A DNA stretch of 64,000 nt. It comes from an uncultured Kocuria sp. (GTDB lineage: Bacteria > Actinomycetota > Actinomycetes > Actinomycetales > Micrococcaceae). The notes beneath the pieces were generated by a model. It ran no database searches. It had not been told where the DNA came from and saw only the letters and a list, made by a program, of their open reading frames with translations. A program made the translations under genes and the position numbers. Numbering within the stretch: position 1 is the stretch's first letter; each line of letters starts with the position of its first letter. The stretch spans positions 1 to 64,000 of the forward strand of contig NZ_CANMRA010000010.1 of assembly GCF_947500125.1 (NCBI RefSeq), read 5' to 3'. This document shows, piece by piece, positions 45,275-54,887 of the stretch.

Positions 45275-47023
45275 ATGGCCCACCCCACACTCTCCCGCAC
45301 CGAACGGGACCGAGCGCTCGCCGAGCTCTCCGACGGCCCGGAGCTCGACGTCCTGGTGGTCGGAGGAGGCATCACCGGCGCCGGCATCGCCCTGGACGCC
45401 GTGACCCGCGGTCTGCGCACCGGCATCGTGGAGGCCCAGGACTGGGCCGGCGGCACCTCTCAGTGGTCCTCCAAGCTCGTCCACGGCGGCCTGCGCTACC
45501 TCCAGCAGCTCGACTTCAAGCTCGTCTCCGAGGCCCTGCGCGAGCGGGAGCTGCTGCTGGACTTCCTCGCCCCCCACCTCGTCAAGCCCGTGCCCTTCCT
45601 CTACCCGCTGACCCACCGCTTCTGGGAGCGGCCCTACGTCACCGCCGGGATCGGCCTCTACGACGCCCTGGCCCACGTCGGCGCCAAGGTCGCGACCCTG
45701 CCCTACCAGCGCCACTACGGCTTCAAGGGCGTCCAGCGCGTCTTCCCCGACGTCAAGCCCGGCTCCATGGTGGGCGCCGTGCAGTACTGGGACGGCCAGG
45801 TGGACGACGCCCGTCTCGTCGTGACCATCGTGCGCACCGCGGTGCGCTACGGCGCCCTCGCCGCCAACCGGACGCGGGCGGTCGACTTCCCGAAGGACGA
45901 CTCCGGTCGCGTCGTGGGCGCCACCGTCCGCGACCTCGAGACCGGCGAGGAGCGCACGGTGCGGGCGAAGACCGTCATCGCCGCCACCGGGGTGTGGACC
46001 GAGCAGACCCAGGACCTGGCCCACGCCGAGGGCGGGCTGAAGGTGCTGGCCTCCAAGGGCATCCACATCATCGTGCCCCGCGAGCGGATCCGCGGCGAGA
46101 AGGGGCTGATCCTGCAGACCGAGAAGTCCGTGCTGTTCATCATCCCGTGGGCGCGGTACTGGATCATCGGCACCACCGACACCCCGTACCACCAGGACCT
46201 CGTGAACCCGGTGGCCACCGCGGAGGACATCGACTACGTCATCGACCACGCCAACGTGGTCCTCGACCGGCCGCTCACCCGTGAGGACGTCATCGGCACG
46301 TACGCCGGGCTGCGGCCCCTGCTGCAGCCCGGGACGAAGAAGGGCAGCGGGGACGCGCAGTCCACGAAGATCTCCCGCGAGCACACCGTGACCGAGGTCG
46401 CCCCCGGGCTCATCTCGATCGCCGGCGGCAAGCTCACCACCTACCGGGTGATGGCCAGGGACGCCGTGGACCTCGCGCTGGGCGAGGAGCGGGCCGAAGC
46501 GGTGCCCTCGGTCACCGACCGCACGCCGCTGCTGGGCGCCGAGGGCTACCTCGCGCTGAGCCGTCAGGCCGGCACCCTGGGCGCCCGGCACGACTGGAAC
46601 GAGGAGCGGGTGCAGCACCTGCTCGGCCGCTACGGCTCGGCGATCACCGAGATCGCCGAGCTCGTCGAGGACCGCCCCGACCTGGGCCGCCCCCTCGCGG
46701 GCGCCCCGGCCTACCTGCGGGCCGAGATCGTGCACGCCTGCACGCACGAGGGCGCGCTGCACCTCGAGGACCTCTTCGACACCCGCACCCGCCTCACGTG
46801 GGAGCAGGCCCGCCACGGGCTCGACGCGGTCGAGGAGGTCGCGGACCTCGCGGCCGAGAGCCTCGGCTGGGACGGGCCGCGGCGCGGGGCCGAGGTCGAG
46901 GCCTACCGGCTGCGCTGCGCGGCGGAGGACGCGGCCGCCGGAACCGCCGACGACACCGCGGCGGCCGCCGCGCGCGCCGCCGCCCCGGACGTCCTGGAGC
47001 TCGTGCGCCCCTCCGAGGACTGA
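45275..47023 (+). CDS. glpD: Aerobic glycerol-3-phosphate dehydrogenase
   Basis: GlpD oxidises glycerol 3-phosphate to dihydroxyacetone phosphate, passing electrons to menaquinone at the membrane. The 582-residue flavoprotein has the FAD loop VLVVGGGITGAGIALDA at about residue 25, the substrate-side segment SSKLVHGGLRYLQQLDF and IAGGKLTTYRVMARDAVD. The ATG follows GAGGAG by 9 bases. The C-terminal 40 residues are Ala/Asp-rich (EDAAAGTADDTAAAAARA). It leads the glpD-glpF-glpK set. Confidence 0.95.
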   Translation: MAHPTLSRTERDRALAELSDGPELDVLVVGGGITGAGIALDAVTRGLRTGIVEAQDWAGGTSQWSSKLVHGGLRYLQQLDFKLVSEALRERELLLDFLAPHLVKPVPFLYPLTHRFWERPYVTAGIGLYDALAHVGAKVATLPYQRHYGFKGVQRVFPDVKPGSMVGAVQYWDGQVDDARLVVTIVRTAVRYGALAANRTRAVDFPKDDSGRVVGATVRDLETGEERTVRAKTVIAATGVWTEQTQDLAHAEGGLKVLASKGIHIIVPRERIRGEKGLILQTEKSVLFIIPWARYWIIGTTDTPYHQDLVNPVATAEDIDYVIDHANVVLDRPLTREDVIGTYAGLRPLLQPGTKKGSGDAQSTKISREHTVTEVAPGLISIAGGKLTTYRVMARDAVDLALGEERAEAVPSVTDRTPLLGAEGYLALSRQAGTLGARHDWNEERVQHLLGRYGSAITEIAELVEDRPDLGRPLAGAPAYLRAEIVHACTHEGALHLEDLFDTRTRLTWEQARHGLDAVEEVADLAAESLGWDGPRRGAEVEAYRLRCAAEDAAAGTADDTAAAAARAAAPDVLELVRPSED

Positions 47024-47145
47024 GACGTCCGGGCGTCCCGCGGCTGCCCGTCCCACCGAACCCCAACCCGTCCCACCCACCCCACCCCCGGCCGTGCCCG
47101 ACGGGCGGCCGGTCCACCCAGTCCGCACCAACCGAGGAGTCGCAA

Positions 47146-47949
47146 GTGCTGTCGATGTCGAACGTAGTGGTCCAGGCGGTCGCGCCTGCCGTCCCGATCC
47201 CACTGTCCACCGTCTTCTGGTCCGAGGTCGCGGGCACCGCGATGCTGCTGCTGCTCGGCTGCGGCGTGGTCGCCAACGCCGTGCTGCCGCGGACCAAGGG
47301 CGTCGGCGGCGGATTCCTGATGATCAACTTCGGCTGGGGCCTGGCCGTGTTCGCCGGCGTGTTCGTGGCCTACCAGTCCGGCGCCCACATCAATCCCGCC
47401 GTGACCGTGGGCCTGTGGGCCAGCGGGGCCGAGGAGTACGCCCCCGGCGTGGCCATCACCGTGGTCAGCACGCTCGTCTACTTCGCCGGCGAGCTCCTCG
47501 GCGGCATCCTGGGCGCGGTCCTGGCGTTCCTGGCCTACAAGAAGCACTTCGACGAGGACATCGAGGAGGAGGTCCTCGGCGCCACCAAGCTGGCCGTGTT
47601 CTCGACCGGACCGGCGGTGCGCTCCTACGGCTGGAACGTGATCACCGAGGTGATCGGCACCTTCGTGCTCGTCGCGGTGATCCTGCTCTTCGGCAACACC
47701 CCCTCCGGGCTCGGCCCGCTGGCCGTGGCGCTGCTGGTGGTCGGCATCGGCGCGAGCCTCGGCGGGCCCACGGGCTACGCCATCAACCCCGCCCGTGACC
47801 TCGGACCCCGCATCGCCCACGCCCTGCTGCCGATCCGCGGCAAGGGCTCCAGCGACTGGGCCTACGCCTGGGTCCCGGTCGTGGGCCCGATCCTCGGCGC
47901 CCTGCTCGCCGGCGGCTTCTACCAGCTCTACTCCAACCCGCCGGCCTGA
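47146..47949 (+). CDS. glpF: Glycerol uptake facilitator (aquaporin family)
   Basis: The 267-residue channel has six membrane helices and the two half-helix loops with [14 protein letters not shown] and [12 protein letters not shown]. The Asp after the second NPA-Arg and the Gly/Phe-rich pore fit an aquaglyceroporin. GTG at 47146 has GAGGAG 6 bases upstream and is preferred to the ATG at 47155. It lies between glpD and glpK in the same direction, so glycerol enters through it and is trapped by GlpK. Confidence 0.93.
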   Translation: MLSMSNVVVQAVAPAVPIPLSTVFWSEVAGTAMLLLLGCGVVANAVLPRTKGVGGGFLMINFGWGLAVFAGVFVAYQSGAHINPAVTVGLWASGAEEYAPGVAITVVSTLVYFAGELLGGILGAVLAFLAYKKHFDEDIEEEVLGATKLAVFSTGPAVRSYGWNVITEVIGTFVLVAVILLFGNTPSGLGPLAVALLVVGIGASLGGPTGYAINPARDLGPRIAHALLPIRGKGSSDWAYAWVPVVGPILGALLAGGFYQLYSNPPA

Positions 47950-48008
47950 GCCCGGCCGCCCGCACCCGTCCTTCCCGCAGCACACCACAACGAAGTGAGG
48001 TATCACCT

Positions 48009-49532
48009 GTGAGCATCGAACCGCAGCACGTCATGGCCATCGACCAGGGCACCACCAGCACCCGGGCGATCATCTTCGACCACCGGGGCACGATCGTCAG
48101 CACCGGCCAGCTCGAGCACGAGCAGATCTTCCCGCGCGCCGGATGGGTGGAGCACGACCCGATGGAGATCTGGCGCAACGTCCGCAAGGTCGTCGCGGAC
48201 GCCGAGGCCTCCGCCGAGATCAACGCCCGGGACCTGGCCGCCGTGGGCATCACCAACCAGCGCGAGACCACCGTGGTCTGGGACCGCACCACCGGGGAGC
48301 CCGTCTACAACGCCATCGTCTGGCAGGACACCCGGACCCAGAAGATCGCCGAGGAGCTCGGCGGGGACGCCGGCCCGGACCGGTACAAGGACCGGGTGGG
48401 GCTGCCCCTGGCCAGCTACTTCTCGGGCCCGAAGGTCAAGTGGATCCTGGACAACGTGGACGGCGCCCGGGAGCGGGCCGAGCGCGGGGACCTGCTCATG
48501 GGCAACACCGACTCCTGGCTGGTGTGGAACATGACGGGTGGCGTGGACGGCGGGGTGCACGTCACCGACGTCACGAACGCCTCGCGCACCATGCTGATGA
48601 ACCTGGCGACCCTCGACTGGAACGAGGAGATCTGCGCCGACATGGGCATCCCCACGTCGATGCTGCCCGAGATCCGCTCCTCCTCCGAGGTCTACGGCAA
48701 GGGCCGCACCCGCGGCTTCCTCAAGGACGTGCCGATCGCCGGCATCCTGGGCGACCAGCAGGCCGCGATGTTCGGGCAGGCCTGCTTCGAGAAGGGCATG
48801 GGCAAGAACACCTACGGCACGGGCAGCTTCGTGCTGATGAACGTGGGCACCGAGGTGGTGCACTCGGAGAACGGGCTGCTGAGCACCGTGTGCTACAAGA
48901 TCGGTGACCAGGACGCCGTCTACGCCCTCGAGGGCTCGATCGCCGTGACCGGGTCCCTGGTCCAGTGGCTGCGCGACAACCTGGGCATCATCTCCTCCGC
49001 GCCGCAGGTCGAGTCCCTGGCCGCGTCGGTCGAGGACAACGGCGGGGCCTACTTCGTCCCGGCCTTCAGCGGCCTGTTCGCCCCGTACTGGCGCTCGGAC
49101 GCCCGCGGCGCCCTGGTGGGACTGACCCGCTACGTCAACAAGGGCCACATCGCCCGGGCCGCGCTCGAGGCGACGGCCTACCAGTCCCGGGAGGTGGTCG
49201 AGGCCATGAACGCCGACGCCGGGGTGGACATCACCGAGCTCAAGGTGGACGGCGGGATGACCGCCAACGAGCTGCTCATGCAGTTCCAGGCGGACCAGCT
49301 CGGGGTGCCCGTGATCCGCCCCGAGGTCACCGAGACCACGGCCCTCGGCGCCGCCTACGCCGCGGGCATCGCCGTCGGATTCTGGTCCGGGACGGAGGAG
49401 GTCACCGCGAACTGGGCCGAGAACAAGCGCTGGGAGCCGCAGATGGAGGACGCCGAGCGCGGGCGGCTGTTCCGCAACTGGCAGAAGGCCGTCACCAAGA
49501 CCTTCGACTGGGTGGACGAGGACGTCGACTGA
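48009..49532 (+). CDS. glpK: Glycerol kinase
   Basis: The 507-residue FGGY kinase phosphorylates glycerol to glycerol 3-phosphate. Clear motifs are [15 protein letters not shown] at the start, [44 protein letters not shown] and the ATPase-fold segment [19 protein letters not shown]. The GTG is preceded by a weak GTGAGG. It ends the glp operon; a strong hairpin follows 25 bases after the stop. Confidence 0.96.
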   Translation: MSIEPQHVMAIDQGTTSTRAIIFDHRGTIVSTGQLEHEQIFPRAGWVEHDPMEIWRNVRKVVADAEASAEINARDLAAVGITNQRETTVVWDRTTGEPVYNAIVWQDTRTQKIAEELGGDAGPDRYKDRVGLPLASYFSGPKVKWILDNVDGARERAERGDLLMGNTDSWLVWNMTGGVDGGVHVTDVTNASRTMLMNLATLDWNEEICADMGIPTSMLPEIRSSSEVYGKGRTRGFLKDVPIAGILGDQQAAMFGQACFEKGMGKNTYGTGSFVLMNVGTEVVHSENGLLSTVCYKIGDQDAVYALEGSIAVTGSLVQWLRDNLGIISSAPQVESLAASVEDNGGAYFVPAFSGLFAPYWRSDARGALVGLTRYVNKGHIARAALEATAYQSREVVEAMNADAGVDITELKVDGGMTANELLMQFQADQLGVPVIRPEVTETTALGAAYAAGIAVGFWSGTEEVTANWAENKRWEPQMEDAERGRLFRNWQKAVTKTFDWVDEDVD

Positions 49533-49556
49533 CGCCGTCCCCTCCGGGGGGTCGGA

Positions 49557-49595
49557 GCCGGAGCGCCGCACGGGGTCCCCCGGCGGCGCTCCGGC
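49557..49595 (+). terminator. Hairpin after glpK
   Basis: GCCGGAGCGCCG pairs perfectly with CGGCGCTCCGGC around a 15-base loop. No T-run follows, which is usual for actinobacterial terminators. Confidence 0.65.
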
Positions 49596-49633
49596 GCGCG
49601 GGGGACCGGGGCGCGGAACGGCCCCGCACACGC

Positions 49634-49639
49634 TATAGT
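49634..49639 (+). promoter_or_regulatory. rpsD -10 box
   Basis: TATAGT is the best -10 hexamer in the window and lies 221 bases before the rpsD GTG. The transcript would start near 49646. A -35 is not obvious. Confidence 0.6.
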
Positions 49640-49645
49640 GGGACG

Positions 49646-49860
49646 TCGGCCGGCAAGGCCCGTGCTCCCGCACGCCCGGCGCACCGCCTCAACCACGGTG
49701 CACGGCGCGCGGTCACGGTGCTTGTAGGACCGGAGGATTGCGGCTGATCCTCACCTCTCCGGCGGGACCGATCCCGTCCTCGGAGGCCGGACCGAACAGA
49801 ACACGCTCCCCCCGCACCGGAGACCGGACGGGGGAGAGCACCGCATTGTGAAAGGTAAAC
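49646..49860 (+). other. Long rpsD 5' leader, candidate regulatory RNA
   Basis: About 215 transcribed bases precede rpsD without a good reading frame. Several segments can pair: CCGGAGGATTGCGGCTGATCC with itself, GGCCGGACC with nearby partners, and CTCCCCCC (49806-49813) with GGGGGAG (49831-49837) just upstream of the ribosome-binding site GAAAGG. S4 represses its own translation through leader structures in other bacteria, so this is a candidate autoregulatory leader. Confidence 0.45.
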
Positions 49861-50493
49861 GTGGCTAACAACACGCGTGCGCGCCGCCAGGTGCGCAAGT
49901 CCCGCGCCCTCGGGATCGCCCTGACCCCGAAGGCCGAGAAGTACTTCGAGCGCCGTCCCTACGGCCCCGGTGAGCACGGCCGTGCCCGCCGGAAGGCCGA
50001 TTCGGACTACGCCGTCCGGCTGCGCGAGAAGCAGCGTCTCCGGGCGCAGTACAACATCCGCGAGAAGCAGATGCACATCGCCTACGTCGAGGCCAAGCGC
50101 CAGGAGGGTCAGACCGGTGAGAACCTGGTCGCCCTGCTGGAGTCCCGCCTGGACGCCCTGGTCCTGCGCTCCGGCTTCGCCCGGACCATGGCCCAGGCCC
50201 GCCAGATGGTCGTGCACCGCCACATCCTGGTGGACGGCGAGCGGGTGGACCGCCCCTCCTACCAGGTCAAGGAGGGTCAGCTGATCCACGTGCACGCCAA
50301 GTCGGAGAAGATGGTGCCCTTCCAGGTCGCCGCCGCCGGCGCGCACCAGGCCGTGCTGCCCGACACCCCGGGCTACCTCGACGTGCAGATCGAGAAGCTG
50401 CAGGCCAAGCTGGTGCGCAAGCCCAAGCGCGCCGAGGTCCCCGTGACCTGCGAGGAGCAGCTCGTGGTGGAGTACTACGCCCGCATGGCCTGA
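49861..50493 (+). CDS. rpsD: 30S ribosomal protein S4
   Basis: The 210-residue S4 starts ANNTRARRQVRKSRALG, has RRPYGPGEHGRARRK and a central S4 RNA-binding fold with SRLDALVLRSGFARTMAQAR and HRHILVDGERV. It lacks the N-terminal CxxC-type zinc cysteines (only one Cys, near the end), so it is the zinc-independent form. As often in actinobacteria of this family it is separate from the alpha operon and sits before alaS. Confidence 0.96.
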   Translation: MANNTRARRQVRKSRALGIALTPKAEKYFERRPYGPGEHGRARRKADSDYAVRLREKQRLRAQYNIREKQMHIAYVEAKRQEGQTGENLVALLESRLDALVLRSGFARTMAQARQMVVHRHILVDGERVDRPSYQVKEGQLIHVHAKSEKMVPFQVAAAGAHQAVLPDTPGYLDVQIEKLQAKLVRKPKRAEVPVTCEEQLVVEYYARMA

Positions 50494-50543
50494 TCCTGCG
50501 GGCTCCTGCCCCCGGGACACCCCGGGAGCAGGGCCTTCCCTGC

Positions 50544-50577
50544 GGAGAGCCCGCGGCGCCTGCGCCGCGGGCTCTCC
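50544..50577 (+). terminator. rpsD terminator hairpin
   Basis: GGAGAGCCCGCGGCGC pairs over 16 bases with GCGCCGCGGGCTCTCC around a two-base loop. It begins 51 bases after the rpsD stop. It is the strongest hairpin seen here. Confidence 0.8.
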
Positions 50578-50687
50578 CGTTCGGTACAGTTGACCCCCGG
50601 GCACCGCGCCGGTGCCCGTCCCCGCACGCCCGGGCGGCCCCGCCGCCCCGGTCCCCTCGACCCGACCAGCAAGGAGCGCGCCGCCCC

Positions 50688-51116
50688 ATGACCGGTGGAG
50701 AAATCGCAGGACTGCTCGCCGCGGGGGTGTTCGCCGTGCTGGTGCTCCTGCTCGCGGTGCCGATCCTCAAGCTCGGCAAGGTCTTCGACGAGCTGCGGCT
50801 GACGATCCGCTCGCTCAACAACGAGACCGTCCCCCTCATCGACGAGGTCACCCGCACCGTCTCGACCACCAACTCGCAGCTCGAGAAGGTGGACGGCATC
50901 ACGACCAACGTCTCCGACGCCTCCGCGAACGTCTCCGCGCTGTCCTCCCTGGTGGCCTCCACCGTGGGGCAGCCGCTGATCAAGGTCGCCGCGTTCTCCC
51001 ACGGCGTGCGCCGTGCGTTCACGGGTGACACCGCGCCGGAGGGCTCCCACCGGGCCGACCGCTTCGGGGCCGCCGACGAGCAGGTCCCCGGCACCCCGGG
51101 GGAGGACCGGCCATGA
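50688..51116 (+). CDS. DUF948 domain protein
   Basis: The 142-residue protein has an N-terminal membrane helix (about residues 5-27, IAGLLAAGVFAVLVLLLAVP) followed by a heptad-rich helix (SLNNETVPLIDEVTRTVSTT) and NVSDASANVSALSSLVASTV, as in DUF948. Such proteins probably sit at the membrane with a cytoplasmic or external coiled coil. Its stop overlaps the start of the next gene by four bases. The position between rpsD and alaS is conserved in actinobacteria. Confidence 0.88.
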   Translation: MTGGEIAGLLAAGVFAVLVLLLAVPILKLGKVFDELRLTIRSLNNETVPLIDEVTRTVSTTNSQLEKVDGITTNVSDASANVSALSSLVASTVGQPLIKVAAFSHGVRRAFTGDTAPEGSHRADRFGAADEQVPGTPGEDRP

Positions 51117-51496
51117 GCTTCTGGGGCAGGCTCGCCCTCGTGGCCGCCGGCGGCGTGCTCGGCGCCGCCGCCACGCGGCTCGCCCGGTCACCCGGCCAGG
51201 ACCTCTCCGTGCGGGAGGGCTCCGGCCCCGCGCGCACCCCCCGGGCCGGGGACTGGCGCTCCCGGCTCTACCGGTTCGCCGCCACCGTGCGAGCGGGCAT
51301 GGACGAGCGCGAGGCCGAGCTGCGGGAGTCCTTCGGCGTGGCCGCGCCCCGGCCGTCGGCTCCCCGCCTTGCTCCCCGCGACGCCGCCCCGCCGGTGCTC
51401 GACGGCACCGCCGGCCCCCGCGCGGCCGGGGCCGCTGCGGACCCCACCGACCCCTCGACACCCCCCTCGACCCACCGCGAAGGAAAGCACCGGTAA
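51113..51496 (+). CDS. DUF6167 family protein
   Basis: A 127-residue protein starting MSFWGRLALVAAGGVLGAAA, a short membrane helix, then a basic helix with LYRFAATVRAGMDEREAELR. This is the usual small protein found directly before alaS in actinobacteria. The C-terminal half is disordered, rich in Pro and Ala. Its ATG overlaps the DUF948 stop (ATGA), and its TAA overlaps the alaS ATG (TAATG). Function unknown. Confidence 0.8.
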   Translation: MSFWGRLALVAAGGVLGAAATRLARSPGQDLSVREGSGPARTPRAGDWRSRLYRFAATVRAGMDEREAELRESFGVAAPRPSAPRLAPRDAAPPVLDGTAGPRAAGAAADPTDPSTPPSTHREGKHR

Positions 51497-54192
51497 TGCT
51501 GTCTCAGGAAATCACCAAGCGCTGGCTGGACTACTTCGAAGGCCAGGGCCACACCGTGGTGCCCTCCGCCTCGCTGATCTCCTCCCAGCCCGGTGCCATG
51601 TTCACGATCGCGGGCATGGTCCCGTTCATCCCGTACTTCCTCGGCCAGGAGACCGCCCCCTACCGGCGCGCCACGTCCATCCAGAAGTGCATCCGCACCC
51701 TCGACATCGACGAGGTGGGCAAGACGGCCCGGCACGGCACGTTCTTCCAGATGGCCGGCAACTTCTCCTTCGGCGACTACTTCAAGGAGCGGGCCATCCC
51801 CATGGCCTGGGAGCTGCTCACCGGGCCCGTGGACGAGGGCCGCTTCGGGCTGGACCCGGACCGGCTGTGGGTCACCGTCTACGAGGACGACGAGGAGTCC
51901 TACACGCTGTGGAAGGACACGGTGGGCGTGCCCGCCGAGCGGATCCAGCGGATGGGCCGGGACGAGAACTACTGGGACACCGGCCAGCCCGGCCCCGCGG
52001 GCCCCGACTCCGAGATCTTCTACGACCGCGGCCCCCGGTACGGCCGGGAGGGCGGGCCGGCCGTCGACGACGACCGGTACATCGAGATCTGGAACCTCGT
52101 CTTCATGCAGTACCAGCGCGGCGAGGGCACGGGCAAGGACTACGAGATCCTGGGCGACCTGCCCGAGAAGAACATCGACACCGGCCTCGGCGTGGAGCGC
52201 CTGGCCATGCTCCTGCAGGGCGTCGAGAACTTCTACGAGACCGACCAGGTCCGGCCCGTCCTCGATCGGGCGGCCGAGCTCTCCGGGAAGCGCTACCGCG
52301 GCTCGGAGAAGCCGGAGGAGGAGGGCTACGACGACGACGTGCGGATGCGCGTGGTCGCCGACCACGTCCGCTCCTCGCTGATGCTCATCGCGGACGGGAT
52401 CAGCCCGTCCAACGAGGGCCGCGGGTACATCCTGCGCCGCCTGCTGCGCCGCGCGATCCGCGCAATGCGCCTGATGGGCGTCACCGAGCCCTGCCTGCCC
52501 GTGCTGCTGCCCGCGTCCCGGGACGCCATGCGCGGCGTCTACCCCTACGTGGCCGAGGACTTCGAGCGCATCTCCCGGATCGCCTACGCCGAGGAGCGGG
52601 CGTTCCTGAAGACCATCGAGTCCGGGACCACCCGTCTCAACGAGGCGGTGGCCGGCGCCAGGCGGCAGGGCCGGACGGTCTCCGGCGCGGAGGCCTTCGC
52701 CCTCCACGACACCTACGGCTTCCCCATCGACCTGACCCTCGAGATGGCCGGCGAGGCCGGGGTCGCGGTCGACGAGACGGCGTTCCGCGGTCTCATGGAG
52801 GAGCAGCGCCACCGTGCGCAGCAGGACGCCCGCGCCAAGAAGGGGGCCCACGCCGACCTCTCGGTCTTCCGCCGGCTCGTCGACGAGGGCGGCTCGGTGT
52901 TCACCGGCTACACCCGGCTGGGCCACGAGACGGTCCTGCGCGCCCTGCTGCAGGACGGCGTGACCGTCCCCGCGGCCTCGGCGGGGGCGCACGTCGAGGT
53001 CGTCCTGGACGAGACGCCGTTCTACGCCGAGGCCGGCGGCCAGGCCGCCGACCGGGGCACGATCACCGGCGAGGGCTTCGTGCTGGAGGTCACCGACGTG
53101 CAGCAGCCCGTGAAGGGGCTGTCCGTGCACCAGGCGGTCGTGCGCGAGGGCGAGGCCCTCTCCGGGGCCACGGTGCTCGCCCAGGTGGACGTCGCACGCC
53201 GCCGGGCCGCCGAGGCCGCCCACACCGGCACGCACATCGTCCACGCGGCCCTGCACGACATCCTCGGCCCCGAGGCCGTCCAGCGCGGCTCCTTCAACAA
53301 GGAGGGCTACCTGCGCTTCGACTTCGCCTGGGGCGAGGGCCTCGGCGAGGCCCAGCGCCAGGAGATCGAGGAGGTCTCCAACGCGGCGATCCACGCCAAC
53401 CACGAGGTCGTGACCCAGGAGATGGACCTCGCCGAGGCCAAGGCCATGGGCGCCATGTCCCTGTTCGGCGAGAAGTACGGGGACCGGGTGCGCGTGGTCG
53501 AGCTGAACGGCCCGTGGTCCCGGGAGCTGTGCGGCGGCACCCACGTGGGCGGCACCGCCCAGATCGGCTCGCTCACCCTGCTCACCGAGCAGTCGGTGGG
53601 CTCGGGCAACCGCCGAGTCGAGGCGCTCGTGGGGCTGGACTCGTTCCGGCACCTCGCCGCCGAGCGCACCCTCGTGAACCAGCTCACCGGCATGCTCAAG
53701 GTGCAGTCCTCCGCGGAGCTGCCCGAGCGCCTGGCGGGCACCCTCGAGAAGCTGAAGTCCGCCGAGAAGGAGCTCGCGGTCCTGCGCCGCGAGAAGCTCC
53801 AGTCGCAGGCCGGCTCCCTGCTCGACGGGGTGCGCGACGTCGGCCCGGTCAAGGTCCTGACCCACGACATGGGCGAGGTCTCCGGGGCCGACGACGTCCG
53901 CTCGCTCGCGCTCGACCTGCGCGGCCGGATGACGGCCGAGCCGTTCGTGGTCGCCGTCACGGGCACCGCCAAGGGCCGGCCCCTGGTCCTCGTGGCGACC
54001 ACCGAGGGCGCCCGGGAGGCCGGGGTGCAGGCCGGCCGGCTCGTGCGCACCGCCGCCCAGGTCCTCGGCGGCGGCGGCGGCGGCAAGGACGACATCGCCC
54101 AGGGCGGCGGGCAGGACCCCGCGCAGTGCGGGGCCGCCCTGGAGGCCGTGCTGGCCGACATCGCCCGGGCGACGGGCGGCGCCGCCGCGTGA
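51496..54192 (+). CDS. alaS: Alanyl-tRNA synthetase
   Basis: The 898-residue enzyme has the class II aminoacylation domain (from LSQEITKRWLDYFEGQGHTV, with MFTIAGMVPFIPYF and NFSFGDYFKERA), the editing domain with zinc-site HTGTHIVHAAL and CGGTHVGGTAQIG, and the C-terminal DHHA1 domain with a glycine-rich loop (LGGGGGGKDD). The C-terminal oligomerisation motif is present. GGAAAG lies 6 bases upstream. It is translationally coupled to both neighbours. Confidence 0.96.
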   Translation: MLSQEITKRWLDYFEGQGHTVVPSASLISSQPGAMFTIAGMVPFIPYFLGQETAPYRRATSIQKCIRTLDIDEVGKTARHGTFFQMAGNFSFGDYFKERAIPMAWELLTGPVDEGRFGLDPDRLWVTVYEDDEESYTLWKDTVGVPAERIQRMGRDENYWDTGQPGPAGPDSEIFYDRGPRYGREGGPAVDDDRYIEIWNLVFMQYQRGEGTGKDYEILGDLPEKNIDTGLGVERLAMLLQGVENFYETDQVRPVLDRAAELSGKRYRGSEKPEEEGYDDDVRMRVVADHVRSSLMLIADGISPSNEGRGYILRRLLRRAIRAMRLMGVTEPCLPVLLPASRDAMRGVYPYVAEDFERISRIAYAEERAFLKTIESGTTRLNEAVAGARRQGRTVSGAEAFALHDTYGFPIDLTLEMAGEAGVAVDETAFRGLMEEQRHRAQQDARAKKGAHADLSVFRRLVDEGGSVFTGYTRLGHETVLRALLQDGVTVPAASAGAHVEVVLDETPFYAEAGGQAADRGTITGEGFVLEVTDVQQPVKGLSVHQAVVREGEALSGATVLAQVDVARRRAAEAAHTGTHIVHAALHDILGPEAVQRGSFNKEGYLRFDFAWGEGLGEAQRQEIEEVSNAAIHANHEVVTQEMDLAEAKAMGAMSLFGEKYGDRVRVVELNGPWSRELCGGTHVGGTAQIGSLTLLTEQSVGSGNRRVEALVGLDSFRHLAAERTLVNQLTGMLKVQSSAELPERLAGTLEKLKSAEKELAVLRREKLQSQAGSLLDGVRDVGPVKVLTHDMGEVSGADDVRSLALDLRGRMTAEPFVVAVTGTAKGRPLVLVATTEGAREAGVQAGRLVRTAAQVLGGGGGGKDDIAQGGGQDPAQCGAALEAVLADIARATGGAAA

Positions 54193-54887
54193 GCGACGCC
54201 TTCGCCCGGGGACGGCGGATGGGGGTCGACGTCGGCCTCGTCCGCGTCGGGGTGGCCCTGTGCGACCCCGACGGCATCCTCGCCACGCCGCTCACCACGC
54301 TGCGGCGCGACCCCCGGAAGGGCTTCGACGTGAAGCTGCTGGCCGGGCTGGTCCAGGAGCACGACGTCGTGGCGGTCTACGTCGGCCTGCCCCGCAGCCT
54401 CGACGGCGGGGAGAACGCCTCGACCGCGATGGCCCGCGACTACGCGGAGGCCCTCGTGCGGCGGCTGCGCGTGAAGGGCCGCGACGTGCCGGTGCGGCTG
54501 GTCGACGAGCGCCTCAGCACGGTGGACGCCCACCGGGCGCTCCTGGAGGCCGGGGTCTCCCGCCGTGACCACATGGACAAGGTCGACCAGGTGGCCGCCG
54601 CCACCATCCTGCAGAGCGCCGTGGACCGGGCCAAGGCGACCGGAGCGGAGCCCGGCGCGCCGGTGGACCCGCCGGTCCCCGGCGCCGCGGAACCCGCCGT
54701 CGCGCATAATGGGGGTGACCTCGACGGGCACGGCCCCGTCGCGGCGCGCGGCGGGCAGCCCTCCACCGAGGCCGGGAACACGGCCGAGGACACGGCTGAG
54801 GACACCGCCGAGGACACCGCCGGAGCGCCCCACCGGGCGCGGACGGCACCGTTGACGACCACCGATCCGGACGGAGAGCATTCGTGA
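54189..54887 (+). CDS. ruvX: Holliday-junction-resolvase-like protein YqgF, with C-terminal extension
   Basis: The first 145 or so residues are the RNase H-like YqgF fold: RRMGVDVGLVRVGVALCDPD with the first acidic residue, VYVGLPRSLDGGENAS and LVDERLSTVDAHRAL. YqgF takes part in pre-16S rRNA 5'-end processing. The remaining 75 or so residues are an unusual acidic, low-complexity tail with a repeated AEDT unit (NTAEDTAEDTAEDTAG). GTG overlaps the alaS stop by four bases. The tail's coding end overlaps the mltG start the same way. Confidence 0.9.
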   Translation: MSDAFARGRRMGVDVGLVRVGVALCDPDGILATPLTTLRRDPRKGFDVKLLAGLVQEHDVVAVYVGLPRSLDGGENASTAMARDYAEALVRRLRVKGRDVPVRLVDERLSTVDAHRALLEAGVSRRDHMDKVDQVAAATILQSAVDRAKATGAEPGAPVDPPVPGAAEPAVAHNGGDLDGHGPVAARGGQPSTEAGNTAEDTAEDTAEDTAGAPHRARTAPLTTTDPDGEHS

